In this document: positions 17,080-24,611 of the stretch, piece after piece
Layout of the letters: every line of letters starts with the position of its first letter
How positions within the stretch are numbered: position 1 is the first letter of the stretch
Translations under genes and position numbers: made by a program
Assembly (NCBI RefSeq): GCF_900101845.1
Contig: NZ_FNAM01000001.1
Location: 62,001 to 126,000 of the forward strand
Source: Sporomusa acidovorans
GTDB taxonomy: Bacteria > Bacillota > Negativicutes > Sporomusales > Sporomusaceae
DNA length: 64,000 nucleotides
Reading direction: 5' to 3'
Notes under the pieces: model-generated
Databases searched by the model: none
What the model saw: only the letters and a program-made list of their open reading frames with translations
What the model was told of the DNA's origin: nothing

Positions 17080-18360
17080 ATGGCCAGAGTAGTTGTCATC
17101 GGTGGCGGATGGGCCGGCTGCAGTGCAGCCGTGTCCGCCAAAAAAGCCGGTGCGGCTGAAGTTATTTTGCTTGAACGGGCAGATATGCTTCTCGGCACAG
17201 GATTGGTCGGCGGTATTATGCGTAATAATGGCCGCTTTACGGCCACCGAAGAAGCGGTTGCCATGGGCGGCGGCGATATTTTTGCAGCGGTTGATCAGGT
17301 CGCCCGTCATAAGAATATAGAGTTTCCCGGTCATAAACATGTAACCCTTTATGATGTTGCTCATGTTGAGCCCGCTATTAGAAAAGTTCTGGAACGCTTT
17401 AGTGTTCAATATAACCTAATGGCCAGAGTACGCGATATTACCATGGAGGGGCAGAAGATTAAATCAGTTATTACTGATCAAGACGATGAGGTATATGGCG
17501 ACGTATTTATTGAGGCCACCGGTACTGCCGGTCCTCAAGGCCAATGCAGTAAATACGGCAATGGTTGCGTCATGTGCATTATCCGCTGTCCCTCGTTTGG
17601 TCCGAGAATAAGTATTGCTGCGCGTGCGGGTGTTCAGGAGATGATTGGCAAAAAGGCAGACGGCAGCTTAGGAGCAATGAGCGGTTCTTGTAAACTCCAC
17701 AAAGAATCATTAAGTAAAGCTATTGTCACAGAACTCAACAGCAAAGGCGTAGCCGTTATTCCTATTCCCGAAGAGCTTAAGAAGGCTGAATCTTTATCGA
17801 TAAAAGCCTGTCAGCAATACGCCCTGAAAGAATTTGCCGACAATATAATACTACTTGATACGGGGCATGCTAAACTTATGTCGCCATTCTATCCTTTAGA
17901 TAAGTTGCGTAAAATACCGGGATTTGAGAATGCCCGCTATGAAGATCCCTATGCTGGCGGTGTGGGTAACTCCATGCGTTTTACCGCGCTATCACCGCGT
18001 GATAACGCCCTTAAAGTCCAGGGGGTTGATAACCTATTTTGCGGCGGTGAAAAAGCCGGTCTTCTTGTAGGACATACCGAGGCTATTGTTACAGGTACTT
18101 TGGCAGGTCATAACGCCGTTCGTTCTACGCTTGGTAAAGAAATGCTGGTATTGCCCGAAGCATTAGCCATTGGTGATGCAATTGCCCATGTTAGGGAACA
18201 GATGCAAACAGAAGAAGGGTTAAAACTTAAATATACCTTTTCCGGAGCTCAGTATTTCAAACGTATGCAAGAAAAAGGTCTGTATACCACAGATGTACAG
18301 GCTATTAAAGACCGTGTGGAAAAAGCTGGCTTAACTGGCGTATTTTCTCGCCCAGTCTAA
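17080..18360 (+). CDS. FAD-dependent oxidoreductase with four-cysteine cluster
   Basis: This 426-aa protein opens with a dinucleotide-binding motif, VVVIGGGWAGCSAA (4-17), followed by an acidic-ended strand (LLERADMLLG). A late FAD motif, GVDNLFCGGEKAGLLVGHTEAIVTG, resembles GidA/TrmFO and HI0933-type flavoproteins. Unusually, C156, C163, C166 and C170 form a C-x6-C-x2-C-x3-C cluster that could hold an Fe-S centre. AGGAGG precedes the ATG and the gene lies 24 bases after the PLP enzyme gene. Expected activity is oxidation of an amino acid or a hydroxy/keto acid in the same pathway; tRNA modification is less likely because of the metabolic neighbours. The substrate is unknown. Confidence 0.8.
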   Translation: MARVVVIGGGWAGCSAAVSAKKAGAAEVILLERADMLLGTGLVGGIMRNNGRFTATEEAVAMGGGDIFAAVDQVARHKNIEFPGHKHVTLYDVAHVEPAIRKVLERFSVQYNLMARVRDITMEGQKIKSVITDQDDEVYGDVFIEATGTAGPQGQCSKYGNGCVMCIIRCPSFGPRISIAARAGVQEMIGKKADGSLGAMSGSCKLHKESLSKAIVTELNSKGVAVIPIPEELKKAESLSIKACQQYALKEFADNIILLDTGHAKLMSPFYPLDKLRKIPGFENARYEDPYAGGVGNSMRFTALSPRDNALKVQGVDNLFCGGEKAGLLVGHTEAIVTGTLAGHNAVRSTLGKEMLVLPEALAIGDAIAHVREQMQTEEGLKLKYTFSGAQYFKRMQEKGLYTTDVQAIKDRVEKAGLTGVFSRPV

Positions 18361-18372
18361 GGAGGTAGCAAG

Positions 18373-19752
18373 ATGTCGGTAACTTTGACAACAGCACATT
18401 GGCTGTTTCTCTTTTGGGTCGCTGTGGTTATCATCGTCATGGGATTCCGTAAAGATCCGCTGATCCCTTGTCTCTTAGGCCTGCTAACAGTAAGCTGGCT
18501 TTTCAAAAATAGCTTTCTTGGCGGTATTACCAGCGTATATAATGCGCTCATTGTTGCGGGAAATGAGTTTTGGGGGATAATTGTTATTATCTCTCTTATT
18601 GTATCCTTATCGAAACTATTGAGTGAGACAGGAGCCGACTACCTGGTTATGAGTCCTGCGGCACGCCTGATGATTAATGCCGATATTGCTTTCTGGGTAA
18701 TTGGCATTGCGATGATGGTGGCTTCCTGGTTCTTTTGGCCGTCACCGGCTACCGCGCTAATCGGTGCAATTATGTTTCCGGTAGCAGTACGAGCAGGACT
18801 TCCCGCGATTGGTGCTGCTATGAGCATGAATTTATTTGGCCACGGTATTGCGCTTTCAACAGATTATATTATCCAAGGTGCCCCCACAATTACTGCTAAA
18901 GCTGCCGGATTTGCCGACCCTTCTCCAGTTATCCAGGCAAGCATACCACTAGCACTGACAATGGGGCTTGTTGCCACAATTGCAGCCTATATTATTATAA
19001 AGAAGGATATTCGCAGCAATCCTGAACGTATTGCTGCCGAACGTGAGACCATAATAGGCAAAGAAATCAAAAGAGAATTGACCGGTGTATCGTATTTCCT
19101 GGCCGTAGTTACCCCGTTGGCTTTTGCTCTTGATGTAGCCGCTATGTGGGTTCTGCAACTCCGGGGCGGCGATGCTACAGCCTTGTTAGGCGGTACAGCG
19201 GTACTCATACTGGCGGTAGGTACCATACTCAAGTATGGGTGGGAAGGTCTAGAAAAAATTACTGATTTTATTCGGGACGGCTTTATGTTTGGCATAAAAA
19301 TTTTTGCTCCTGTTGTTATTATTGGCGGATTCTTCTTTCTTGGCAAAGGAGAATTGGCCCAGAGTATTTTAAGTGATAAAGCAGCGACAGGCTTTCTCGA
19401 AGATTTTGGTGTGGCATTATCCCAGACTGTACCGCTCAACAAAGTATTCGTTGCTTTAGTCAGTTTGGCAACAGGAATTGTTGTCGGCCTGGACGGTTCG
19501 GGTTTTTCGCCTTTACCACTGGTTGGCAGTGTTGCCGCCACCTTTGGTAAAGCCGGTTTTGACACAGCTACCCTGGCGGCACTTGGGCAAATAGCTGGTG
19601 TATGGACAGGCGGTGGCACTATTATCCCTTGGGGATTGATTCCAGTTGCCGCGATTACCGGTGTCAACCCAATTGATCTTGCCCGTCGAAATTTTATTCC
19701 TGTTGTGTTAGGATTTGCCGCTACTACGATCGTGGCAATACTCCTCATGTAA
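18373..19752 (+). CDS. Multi-pass permease of the B12-mutase-like cluster
   Basis: This 459-aa membrane protein has 11-12 predicted helices, starting at HWLFLFWVAVVIIVMGF. Intramembrane polar segments typical of ion-coupled carriers are visible (FFWPSPATALIG near 120, GHGIALSTDYIIQGAPTIT near 155, GLDGSGFSPLPLVGS near 370, GQIAGVWTGGGTIIPWG near 400). The general layout resembles GntP/CitMHS/NhaC-type secondary transporters, but I cannot place it in a named family. GGAGG precedes the ATG and only 12 bases separate it from the FAD enzyme gene. The natural inference is uptake or exchange of the substrate degraded by the neighbouring enzymes. Confidence 0.75.
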   Translation: MSVTLTTAHWLFLFWVAVVIIVMGFRKDPLIPCLLGLLTVSWLFKNSFLGGITSVYNALIVAGNEFWGIIVIISLIVSLSKLLSETGADYLVMSPAARLMINADIAFWVIGIAMMVASWFFWPSPATALIGAIMFPVAVRAGLPAIGAAMSMNLFGHGIALSTDYIIQGAPTITAKAAGFADPSPVIQASIPLALTMGLVATIAAYIIIKKDIRSNPERIAAERETIIGKEIKRELTGVSYFLAVVTPLAFALDVAAMWVLQLRGGDATALLGGTAVLILAVGTILKYGWEGLEKITDFIRDGFMFGIKIFAPVVIIGGFFFLGKGELAQSILSDKAATGFLEDFGVALSQTVPLNKVFVALVSLATGIVVGLDGSGFSPLPLVGSVAATFGKAGFDTATLAALGQIAGVWTGGGTIIPWGLIPVAAITGVNPIDLARRNFIPVVLGFAATTIVAILLM

Positions 19753-19848
19753 AGAATAATAATAACACGGGATAACCAGGCGGCAGCAAAGAAGGTGATA
19801 CGGAGATATCATCTTTTATGCTATCTGGGGATAGGAGGTAAAAAGTTT

Positions 19849-20085
19849 ATGCGGCCATTAGAGCAAGTTATGGATGCACTTGATGTCGAAACTTTTTTCG
19901 TTTGTGATAATGAGCAGCAAGGGCGCAGTTTAATGCTGGAACTGCTTAGACAATGGGGATTATCTGATATTGACGTAGTGTTTGCTCAACATATGGGACC
20001 GGGAATTCGCGTGAGAGGAAGGGCCTATATATATCGTCCGGCAGACAGATATAGTTGGATTCTTCCTGATTCTGAACGGAAATAG
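19849..20085 (+). CDS. Small uncharacterised protein next to the B12-mutase-like gene
   Basis: The start is ATG 19849 behind ATAGGAGG; the product has 78 aa. It has an amphipathic N-terminal helix (PLEQVMDALDVETFF), a second helix (GRSLMLELLRQWGL) and a basic C-terminal half with strands (GPGIRVRGRAYIYRPADRY). No cysteine pair or membrane segment stands out and I do not recognise a family. It ends 12 bases before the B12-domain gene. Small subunits accompany several B12 enzymes (for example the S subunits of ornithine aminomutase and glutamate mutase), but this protein does not look like those, so a subunit role is conjecture. Confidence 0.65.
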   Translation: MRPLEQVMDALDVETFFVCDNEQQGRSLMLELLRQWGLSDIDVVFAQHMGPGIRVRGRAYIYRPADRYSWILPDSERK

Positions 20086-20097
20086 AGGCATAGAACC

Positions 20098-21918
20098 ATG
20101 AAAAAAGTACTTTTGGCGCCTATCGATCCAGTACATGACATCGGCTTAAAAATGATAGCTCGAGGATTAGAGCAAGCAGGACATCAAGCTATATTATTGC
20201 AGCCAGATCTACCTGTTGAAGAAATAATTCAAAAAATTCTTCATGATCATGAGGTTGAAATATTGCTTCTTAGCCGTACGCTTGGCTACGGGGTAGGGGA
20301 ACTGCTGGCACGTTTTATTGATCTTACTGATGCCGTCGGCATAAGAGAACGTGTCAAAATTGGTATTGGCGGGATGGCCATTCGCCCTGAATTGGCAGCA
20401 GAGCTTGGTTTTGATGCGGGGTTTGGACCAGGAACTACTGTAGAAGAGGTTATCTGTTTTGTAGAGGATCGTGAATATAAACCGGACCTAATACGTACCA
20501 AGAAAATCAAAAAAGATATGACAGCAAGTTATGATTATCATTATGGGTCAGCTGTAATTGGCAGCAAACTTAGCAAAATATCAGACATAATAATAGAATG
20601 GGTTAAAAATAAAACTTCCCCTGGCGTTGAACGCGGTCGCATCCGTGATGAATACTGGGATGTTGAACGTTGGCGTGACCGTCTTGGCAATGGCGATCTT
20701 GATAAATATTATTCCGGCTTTTGTAGTGAATTACCGCAAAAATTTTATAAAACAGGTGAGTTACATCCCAAAACCAGACGCTTTACCAAAGATGAAGTCA
20801 TTGGCCTCGAAAAATACCTTGAAGAAACTAAAGCTCGTATGTCTGTTCTTAAGTTACAGCATACCAGGCAAAAACCTTTGGTATTTAATCAATATGGTAC
20901 AGGCTGTCCCTTTATGGATATTGCCCATATTCTGGCTAGCGAGGCCTGGGGTGCCGATGGAGTCGTTCACTTCGATCCATCATGGGGAGCTAGAACCGAA
21001 GGGTTTCTTGATGGCTTTTTGACGCATCAGGAAGATGGTACAGTAATAACTCCTGCCAATCTTAATCGAATTTGGCTGGCCTTGGAAAATTCAACGCTGT
21101 GGCAAATTCGTGCCCATCGTGGCTTAAATACTCCAGAAACTGTAGTAATGGCAGGTAAAATTGGCGCCGACTTAACTAAGATTAATATCTGTTATGGCTC
21201 GCTTGGCGCCGGTACTGACCCCGAACGTATGACGGTAGATGGTTATCATTCCATTCAGTATGCCCAAAAATATAATCTACCCTTTGACATCGTTACCAAT
21301 GAAGAGTTGGCAGGTGTGCCTGCTCATAAAGCTTTTGCAGGCATGTTAATTGTGACTGATTTGGCTATAAAACTTGGTGCAAAGCCCATTTTACAACCCT
21401 TGTTCGCTTATTCACCTGAAGTTATGATCAATGATCTCATGGATGATAACTATGTTAACTTTAATGCCGCCAAAATTTATGCACTTAGAAAAATCATTAA
21501 TGCGCCGGTCTGGCCGGGTGCACCTATCGGGTTTCTGACACATACCGAAGACCGCGTCCAATCAGCTATGACAACCACCCTACATGCATGTCTTGCCATG
21601 TCACTAGGCGTAGATGCTATTTCAATAGCTTCTACTGATGAAGCCTACTCCGGCGGACCCATTTCTGTACCTGCTAAAATTGATACCCTTCGGGCAGTTC
21701 AGGATGGATTCCGTTTCTTCGGCCACGCTAATATTACGCCTACAGAAAAAGCACACCTTTATGCTGAGCAAATTGTTAACGGTATCGATGATGTACTTGA
21801 CAAAGTCATTGCCGAAGGTGATTTTGTTGCTGCTATTCATAAAGGTATTTTAGGCAGTAGAGAAGAAGGGGCATATCCGGGACGAATCGGCAAGGATACG
21901 GTTAAGCAAAAAAAGTGA
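20098..21918 (+). CDS. B12-binding, glutamate-mutase-like protein (domain-fused)
   Basis: This 606-aa protein joins two parts. Residues 1-135 form a B12-binding Rossmann-like domain, with H13 in IDPVHDIG as the likely lower cobalt ligand, the S59 loop (LLLSRTLGYG) and the GIGGMA turn at 89-94. Residues about 255-590 look like a TIM barrel resembling the epsilon subunit of glutamate (methylaspartate) mutase, with QYGTGCPFMDIAHI, GADGVVHFDPSWGARTEG, TNEELAGVPAHKAFAG and SIASTDEAYSGGP. In glutamate mutase the two parts are usually separate proteins (MutS, MutE); here they are fused with the B12 domain first. The usual D-x-H-x-x-G motif is changed: Asp is three residues before His, not two. It closes the seven-gene cluster. 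Carbon-skeleton or amino-group migration is expected; the substrate is unknown. Confidence 0.8.
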   Translation: MKKVLLAPIDPVHDIGLKMIARGLEQAGHQAILLQPDLPVEEIIQKILHDHEVEILLLSRTLGYGVGELLARFIDLTDAVGIRERVKIGIGGMAIRPELAAELGFDAGFGPGTTVEEVICFVEDREYKPDLIRTKKIKKDMTASYDYHYGSAVIGSKLSKISDIIIEWVKNKTSPGVERGRIRDEYWDVERWRDRLGNGDLDKYYSGFCSELPQKFYKTGELHPKTRRFTKDEVIGLEKYLEETKARMSVLKLQHTRQKPLVFNQYGTGCPFMDIAHILASEAWGADGVVHFDPSWGARTEGFLDGFLTHQEDGTVITPANLNRIWLALENSTLWQIRAHRGLNTPETVVMAGKIGADLTKINICYGSLGAGTDPERMTVDGYHSIQYAQKYNLPFDIVTNEELAGVPAHKAFAGMLIVTDLAIKLGAKPILQPLFAYSPEVMINDLMDDNYVNFNAAKIYALRKIINAPVWPGAPIGFLTHTEDRVQSAMTTTLHACLAMSLGVDAISIASTDEAYSGGPISVPAKIDTLRAVQDGFRFFGHANITPTEKAHLYAEQIVNGIDDVLDKVIAEGDFVAAIHKGILGSREEGAYPGRIGKDTVKQKK

Positions 21919-21947
21919 AGTTTCCATAAAAATATTAGTAATAAGTG

Positions 21948-21976
21948 TTGACATCTCTAGCTAAATTGGGTACAAT
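21948..21976 (+). promoter_or_regulatory. Sigma-A promoter of tRNA-Pro
   Basis: TTGACA at 21948-21953 and TACAAT at 21971-21976 are separated by exactly 17 bases, about 50 bases before the tRNA. Confidence 0.85.
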
Positions 21977-22028
21977 AAACGTTGTCAGTTAGGCAAGGGT
22001 ATTAGAGTCTGCTGGTTAAAGATAAGAT

Positions 22029-22105
22029 CGGGGCGTAGCTCAGTTTGGTAGAGCGCTACCTTGGGGTGGTAGAGGCCGCACGTTCAAGTCGTGTCGCTCC
22101 GACCA
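22029..22105 (+). tRNA. tRNA-Pro (anticodon GGG)
   Basis: The 77-base cloverleaf is complete. The acceptor stem CGGGGCG/CGCTCCG has the C1-G72 pair typical of bacterial tRNA-Pro. The D-arm is GCTC/GAGC, the anticodon stem CTACC/GGTAG encloses loop TTGGGGT (anticodon GGG at 34-36), the T-arm has loop TTCAAGT, and CCA is encoded. It reads CCC/CCU proline codons. It stands alone with its own promoter and terminator, and marks the left edge of the small-gene accessory region. Confidence 0.95.
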
Positions 22106-22118
22106 GTAAAAAGCTAGT

Positions 22119-22151
22119 AAATCTGCAGGTTTTAGAAACCTGCAGATTTTT
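22119..22151 (+). terminator. Intrinsic terminator after tRNA-Pro
   Basis: AAATCTGCAGGTTT pairs with AAACCTGCAGATTT (near-perfect palindrome) and is followed by a T run, 13 bases past the tRNA. Confidence 0.92.
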
Positions 22152-22270
22152 GCTTTATATACCGTGGTCCTTTCCATCTTGGCGGGTGCTCAGAATTGCT
22201 AACGTGCTGGGCTATGAAATAGTTTGGAAAAAGAAAGAATCTAGCAGTAGCCGGGTAGGAGGAGACAAAA

Positions 22271-22447
22271 ATGGGGAAAGTTGCAAAATGTATGAAATGT
22301 GGAAAAGTATTTAATACCGAGGGAGCAATATTGAAACCAATAGGCGACGGTGGATATTTAGAATGTTGTCCTAAATGCGGCAGTACTAATGTCTATTATA
22401 TGGACTACTTCCCAAGTGATGAGGATAGCTCATGGAAAAATTTTTAA
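22271..22447 (+). CDS. Small zinc-ribbon-like protein (58 aa)
   Basis: This short open frame starts at ATG 22271 after a strong TAGGAGGAG site. It has two cysteine knuckles, C-x2-C near residues 7-10 (AKCMKCGK) and a C-C-x2-C near 32-36 (LECCPKCGS), the arrangement of a small zinc ribbon. The C-terminus is acidic (SDEDSSW). The family and partner are unknown. Its stop overlaps the stop of the convergent GrlR-like gene by four bases. Confidence 0.7.
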   Translation: MGKVAKCMKCGKVFNTEGAILKPIGDGGYLECCPKCGSTNVYYMDYFPSDEDSSWKNF

Positions 22448-22884
22448 TATTCTCCTGAAGTCTTATCGAATTCGCAAATTAGCGAGTCAATGTAAGCTTT
22501 TGCTCTATTATTTTGAGAATTGGTTTGAGTAGACGGTGAACCGCTGAGCGTGTAAGCTAGGTTTACAATTTTTTTCATTGTGGCGGTCAGTTTCATTTGC
22601 GGGAAACCTTCGACGTTACCCGATAATGATATTTGATCACCATTAACATTGCCGGTTAAAGTGAGTTTGAATGAATTTATGTCGCCGAATACTGAAGTTA
22701 TGGCACGATTATGTTTGGTAATGGTAATAACAGCGCTGGCTGAACTTCCTGATATTGTACATTTACCGAGATAATAATATCCCATATCGCCACCAACAAC
22801 CTGATCGCCGTCAAGCATAACGACCCTTGAACCAAAATCCTTCATGTCTGATTCGAATTTGATGGACCAAAGTGATTTAGTCAT
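22444..22884 (-). CDS. GrlR-like family protein
   Basis: This 146-aa minus-strand protein resembles the GrlR fold, a lipocalin-like beta-barrel: an N-terminal SLWSIKFES strand, VVMLDGDQVVGGDMGYYYLGKCTISG and FKLTLTGNVNGDQISLSGN. Family knowledge: GrlR represses the LEE activator GrlA in enteropathogenic E. coli, but related proteins occur in many bacteria without that system and have no known role. GAAGGAATT precedes the ATG on the minus strand. After residue 115 a Ser/Thr/Asn-rich stretch leads to a C-terminal helix not present in short GrlR members. No type III secretion genes are nearby, so the LEE function should not be transferred. Confidence 0.65.
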   Translation of the reverse strand: MTKSLWSIKFESDMKDFGSRVVMLDGDQVVGGDMGYYYLGKCTISGSSASAVITITKHNRAITSVFGDINSFKLTLTGNVNGDQISLSGNVEGFPQMKLTATMKKIVNLAYTLSGSPSTQTNSQNNRAKAYIDSLICEFDKTSGEY

Positions 22885-23213
22885 AGGAATTCCTTCTTTC
22901 TTTAGTCTTGTTTTATAGAGTTCTTAGAATAATTATTAATTCCTGCAAATTAACGGAATTTTCCACATGGACTTCCAATATTATTTTGTGTTTTAGAAAT
23001 TATTTTCCTTTTACCAGATGGTATGATAAAAACGGTAAAAGGCGATAACTTAATTTTTAGAAAAATATCCGGCTGGCAGGTGCGATTATGATGGCAAATC
23101 AAATAACTGTTCTTATATGTTAATCAAAATTATTAATTAGTTGTAAATAACCAGGGAGGAAATAGACGTTAAACTCTCCTTATTTTCATTTAATACAGGG
23201 ACAAAGATATTTC

Positions 23214-23250
23214 AAGCTTCTGGGGTAAATCCCAGAAGCCTACTTTTATT
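23214..23250 (+). terminator. Orphan terminator-like hairpin
   Basis: AGCTTCTGGG pairs with CCCAGAAGCCT around GTAAAT (one bulged base), followed by ACTTTTATTT. There is no gene directly upstream, so it could end a small untranslated RNA. Confidence 0.45.
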
Positions 23251-23322
23251 TCCCTTTGTATTGTGATTTTTAGTGTTTAGCTCCAATTAAAATAACTGCC
23301 TAAACCGGAGTTCAGAGTATAT

Positions 23323-23370
23323 AGACAAAACCCGCTCCTAAGCCTCTCGGCACTGAAGCGGGTTTTGTCT
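23323..23370. terminator. Perfect 14-bp hairpin, possibly a bidirectional terminator
   Basis: AGACAAAACCCGCT at 23323-23336 is the exact inverse of AGCGGGTTTTGTCT at 23357-23370, with a 20-base loop. A-rich and T-rich flanks on both arms suit termination in both directions. It lies past the end of the minus-strand gene at 23533. Confidence 0.55.
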
Positions 23371-23532
23371 ATTACTCTGGGCCCCAGACTATTCATTAAC
23401 CTGGCTTTGGATTTATTTACGGCTTTACTGTTTGTAGTAATCTGCATTACGGTTCTCTGAATATTCTTCGTCGCTTTGTAATTCATAGATATAAACTAAA
23501 CGATCTCACAATATAGGCGGCTAAAAATTTCG

Positions 23533-23679
23533 TTAAGTCGTTTGATCCATTTGTTTAATAATATTAAATACCTGCTGATAAAGATTTACAATTGCTGTTG
23601 CGTTAAGTGATAGCTGCGTGTTAGTTACAGCTGCCGCAATGATCTGTGTGGTTAATGTGGCAATTTGTTGATTATCCAT
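23533..23679 (-). CDS. Small helical protein (48 aa)
   Basis: The start is ATG at 23679 on the minus strand behind GGGAGG. The 48-residue product is almost entirely predicted helix with alternating Thr/Ala/Ile (IATLTTQIIAAAV, ATAIVNLYQQVFNIIKQM). There is no signal peptide or cysteine. It lies 29 bases after the DUF6173-like gene on the same strand and is probably co-transcribed with it. I do not recognise a family. Confidence 0.6.
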   Translation of the reverse strand: MDNQQIATLTTQIIAAAVTNTQLSLNATAIVNLYQQVFNIIKQMDQTT

Positions 23680-23708
23680 CTTTGAGCCTCCCTCTGCATA
23701 GGTTCTAA

Positions 23709-24119
23709 TCAATCAAATTCTTGCTCGTTTTGTTGATCAGGGCGACAAAATCCAATTGGAGCTTTCGGCTTTTCAGGATTTTGTCTTTTAACAGCAACCA
23801 TCAAAAAACTGATCTGATTTACATGTTGTAACAACTGAACAGTAGAACCATCAGGCAATATACCTTCAAACCAAATAATACTGGGGTCCATATACCCTAA
23901 GCGCAAAACGCTGAATTGAATTGATTGTCCAAAGCTAACTAATTGCATACCAACTTCGTGCTCATGATCAAGTGACATGTCAAATAATTTAATTCTTTGA
24001 ACAAGTTGACTGAATATATTCTTTGCAGTATAAGGCTCATATAATTTTTTCATTGCCTCTTTTGCTAAAGGCGTTCGTGATAATGTTGGGGGTGTCGTCG
24101 TTGTCAAATTAAAATCCAT
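23709..24119 (-). CDS. DUF6173-like protein
   Basis: This 136-aa protein has an N-terminal Thr/Pro-rich lead (NLTTTTPPTLS), then a helix (AKNIFSQLVQRIKLFDMSLD) and a beta-rich core with GMQLVSFGQSIQFSVLRLGYMDPSIIWFEG and LLQHVNQISFLMVAV. These core signatures fit the small DUF6173 family of unknown function. A GGTGG site precedes the minus-strand ATG. It is soluble, with a Lys/Pro/acidic tail. It shares the strand with the 48-aa gene downstream. Confidence 0.6.
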   Translation of the reverse strand: MDFNLTTTTPPTLSRTPLAKEAMKKLYEPYTAKNIFSQLVQRIKLFDMSLDHEHEVGMQLVSFGQSIQFSVLRLGYMDPSIIWFEGILPDGSTVQLLQHVNQISFLMVAVKRQNPEKPKAPIGFCRPDQQNEQEFD

Positions 24120-24321
24120 AGTTTCACCACCTTATGTGTCTGTTAGTTTATTATACGGTTTATGTAATAAGGAGGTGAAAAGTTATAACGAAGGAGTGCC
24201 GCACAAGCTGCGGATAATAAATTGTTTAATGTAAAATATTTCCAGGAAATAAAACGTATACTTATATAGAATATTATAAAGCAGGGTTAAATAACAGCTA
24301 ATGTGTCAACCGTAAGAAAAA

Positions 24322-24353
24322 AACAGTTCAATTGCGAAAACAATTGAACTGGA
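24322..24353 (-). terminator. Minus-strand terminator
   Basis: CAGTTCAATTG and CAATTGAACTG form an 11-bp perfect stem; on the minus strand it is followed by a run of seven T. It would end transcription of the 61-aa gene at 24399-24584. Confidence 0.85.
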
Positions 24354-24398
24354 AAATTGTTGATTTTTAAGTTACCTAGTATCGAAAAGCCCCAAGAA

Positions 24399-24584
24399 CT
24401 ACTTATTCTCAAGTTTGTCAATGATTTTTGATAATGCCAAAATCATTGTTCTATCAGCAATTTTGCATCTGTTGAGCGAGTCACCACCTTTGTAACACAG
24501 CTTATAAACTGTCCCAGTATGGATTTTTTCGCATATTTTAATCATATCACAGTCGTTAGATGATTTAGTAAATAGCATGTCCAA
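24399..24584 (-). CDS. Small uncharacterised protein, TTG start (61 aa)
   Basis: I take TTG at 24584 as start because AAGGAGG lies 8 bases upstream; an in-frame GTG nine bases earlier would abut the ribosome binding site. The product is a small mixed alpha protein with four cysteines (SNDCDMIKICEKI, KLCYKGG, NRCKI) and a C-terminal helix (TMILALSKIIDKLENK). The cysteines are not in a standard zinc-ribbon spacing. No family is recognised. Its ribosome binding site is inside a 10-bp inverted repeat, so translation may be controlled by RNA structure. Confidence 0.6.
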   Translation of the reverse strand: MDMLFTKSSNDCDMIKICEKIHTGTVYKLCYKGGDSLNRCKIADRTMILALSKIIDKLENK

Positions 24585-24585
24585 T

Positions 24586-24611
24586 AGTATCACCTCCTTT
24601 TAGGTGATACT
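24586..24611 (-). promoter_or_regulatory. Inverted repeat sequestering a ribosome binding site
   Basis: AGTATCACCT (24586-24595) and AGGTGATACT (24602-24611) are exact inverse copies around a six-base loop. On the minus-strand mRNA they would fold into a 10-bp hairpin with AAGGAGGT partly in the loop and partly in the stem, directly before the TTG at 24584. Confidence 0.6.

Larger units (their letters stand above)
22885..23532. other. Gene-poor interval with two hairpins
   Basis: No convincing gene is seen in 648 bases. A stem AGCTTCTGGG / CCCAGAAGCCT at about 23215-23241 is followed by T-rich DNA. A perfect 14-bp stem lies at 23323-23370. A minus-strand open frame at 23277-23486 lacks a ribosome binding site and overlaps the 14-bp stem. 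Confidence 0.5.

Noticed and set aside
18987-19748. Minus-strand open frame of 253 codons opposite the permease gene
   Set aside because: It lies wholly antisense to a well-supported membrane protein gene, has no ribosome binding site and a low-complexity Pro/Thr/Ala composition typical of a frame shadow.
23277-23486. Minus-strand 69-codon frame in the 22.9-23.5 kb gap
   Set aside because: No ribosome binding site and it runs through a perfect 14-bp hairpin, so it is unlikely to be translated.
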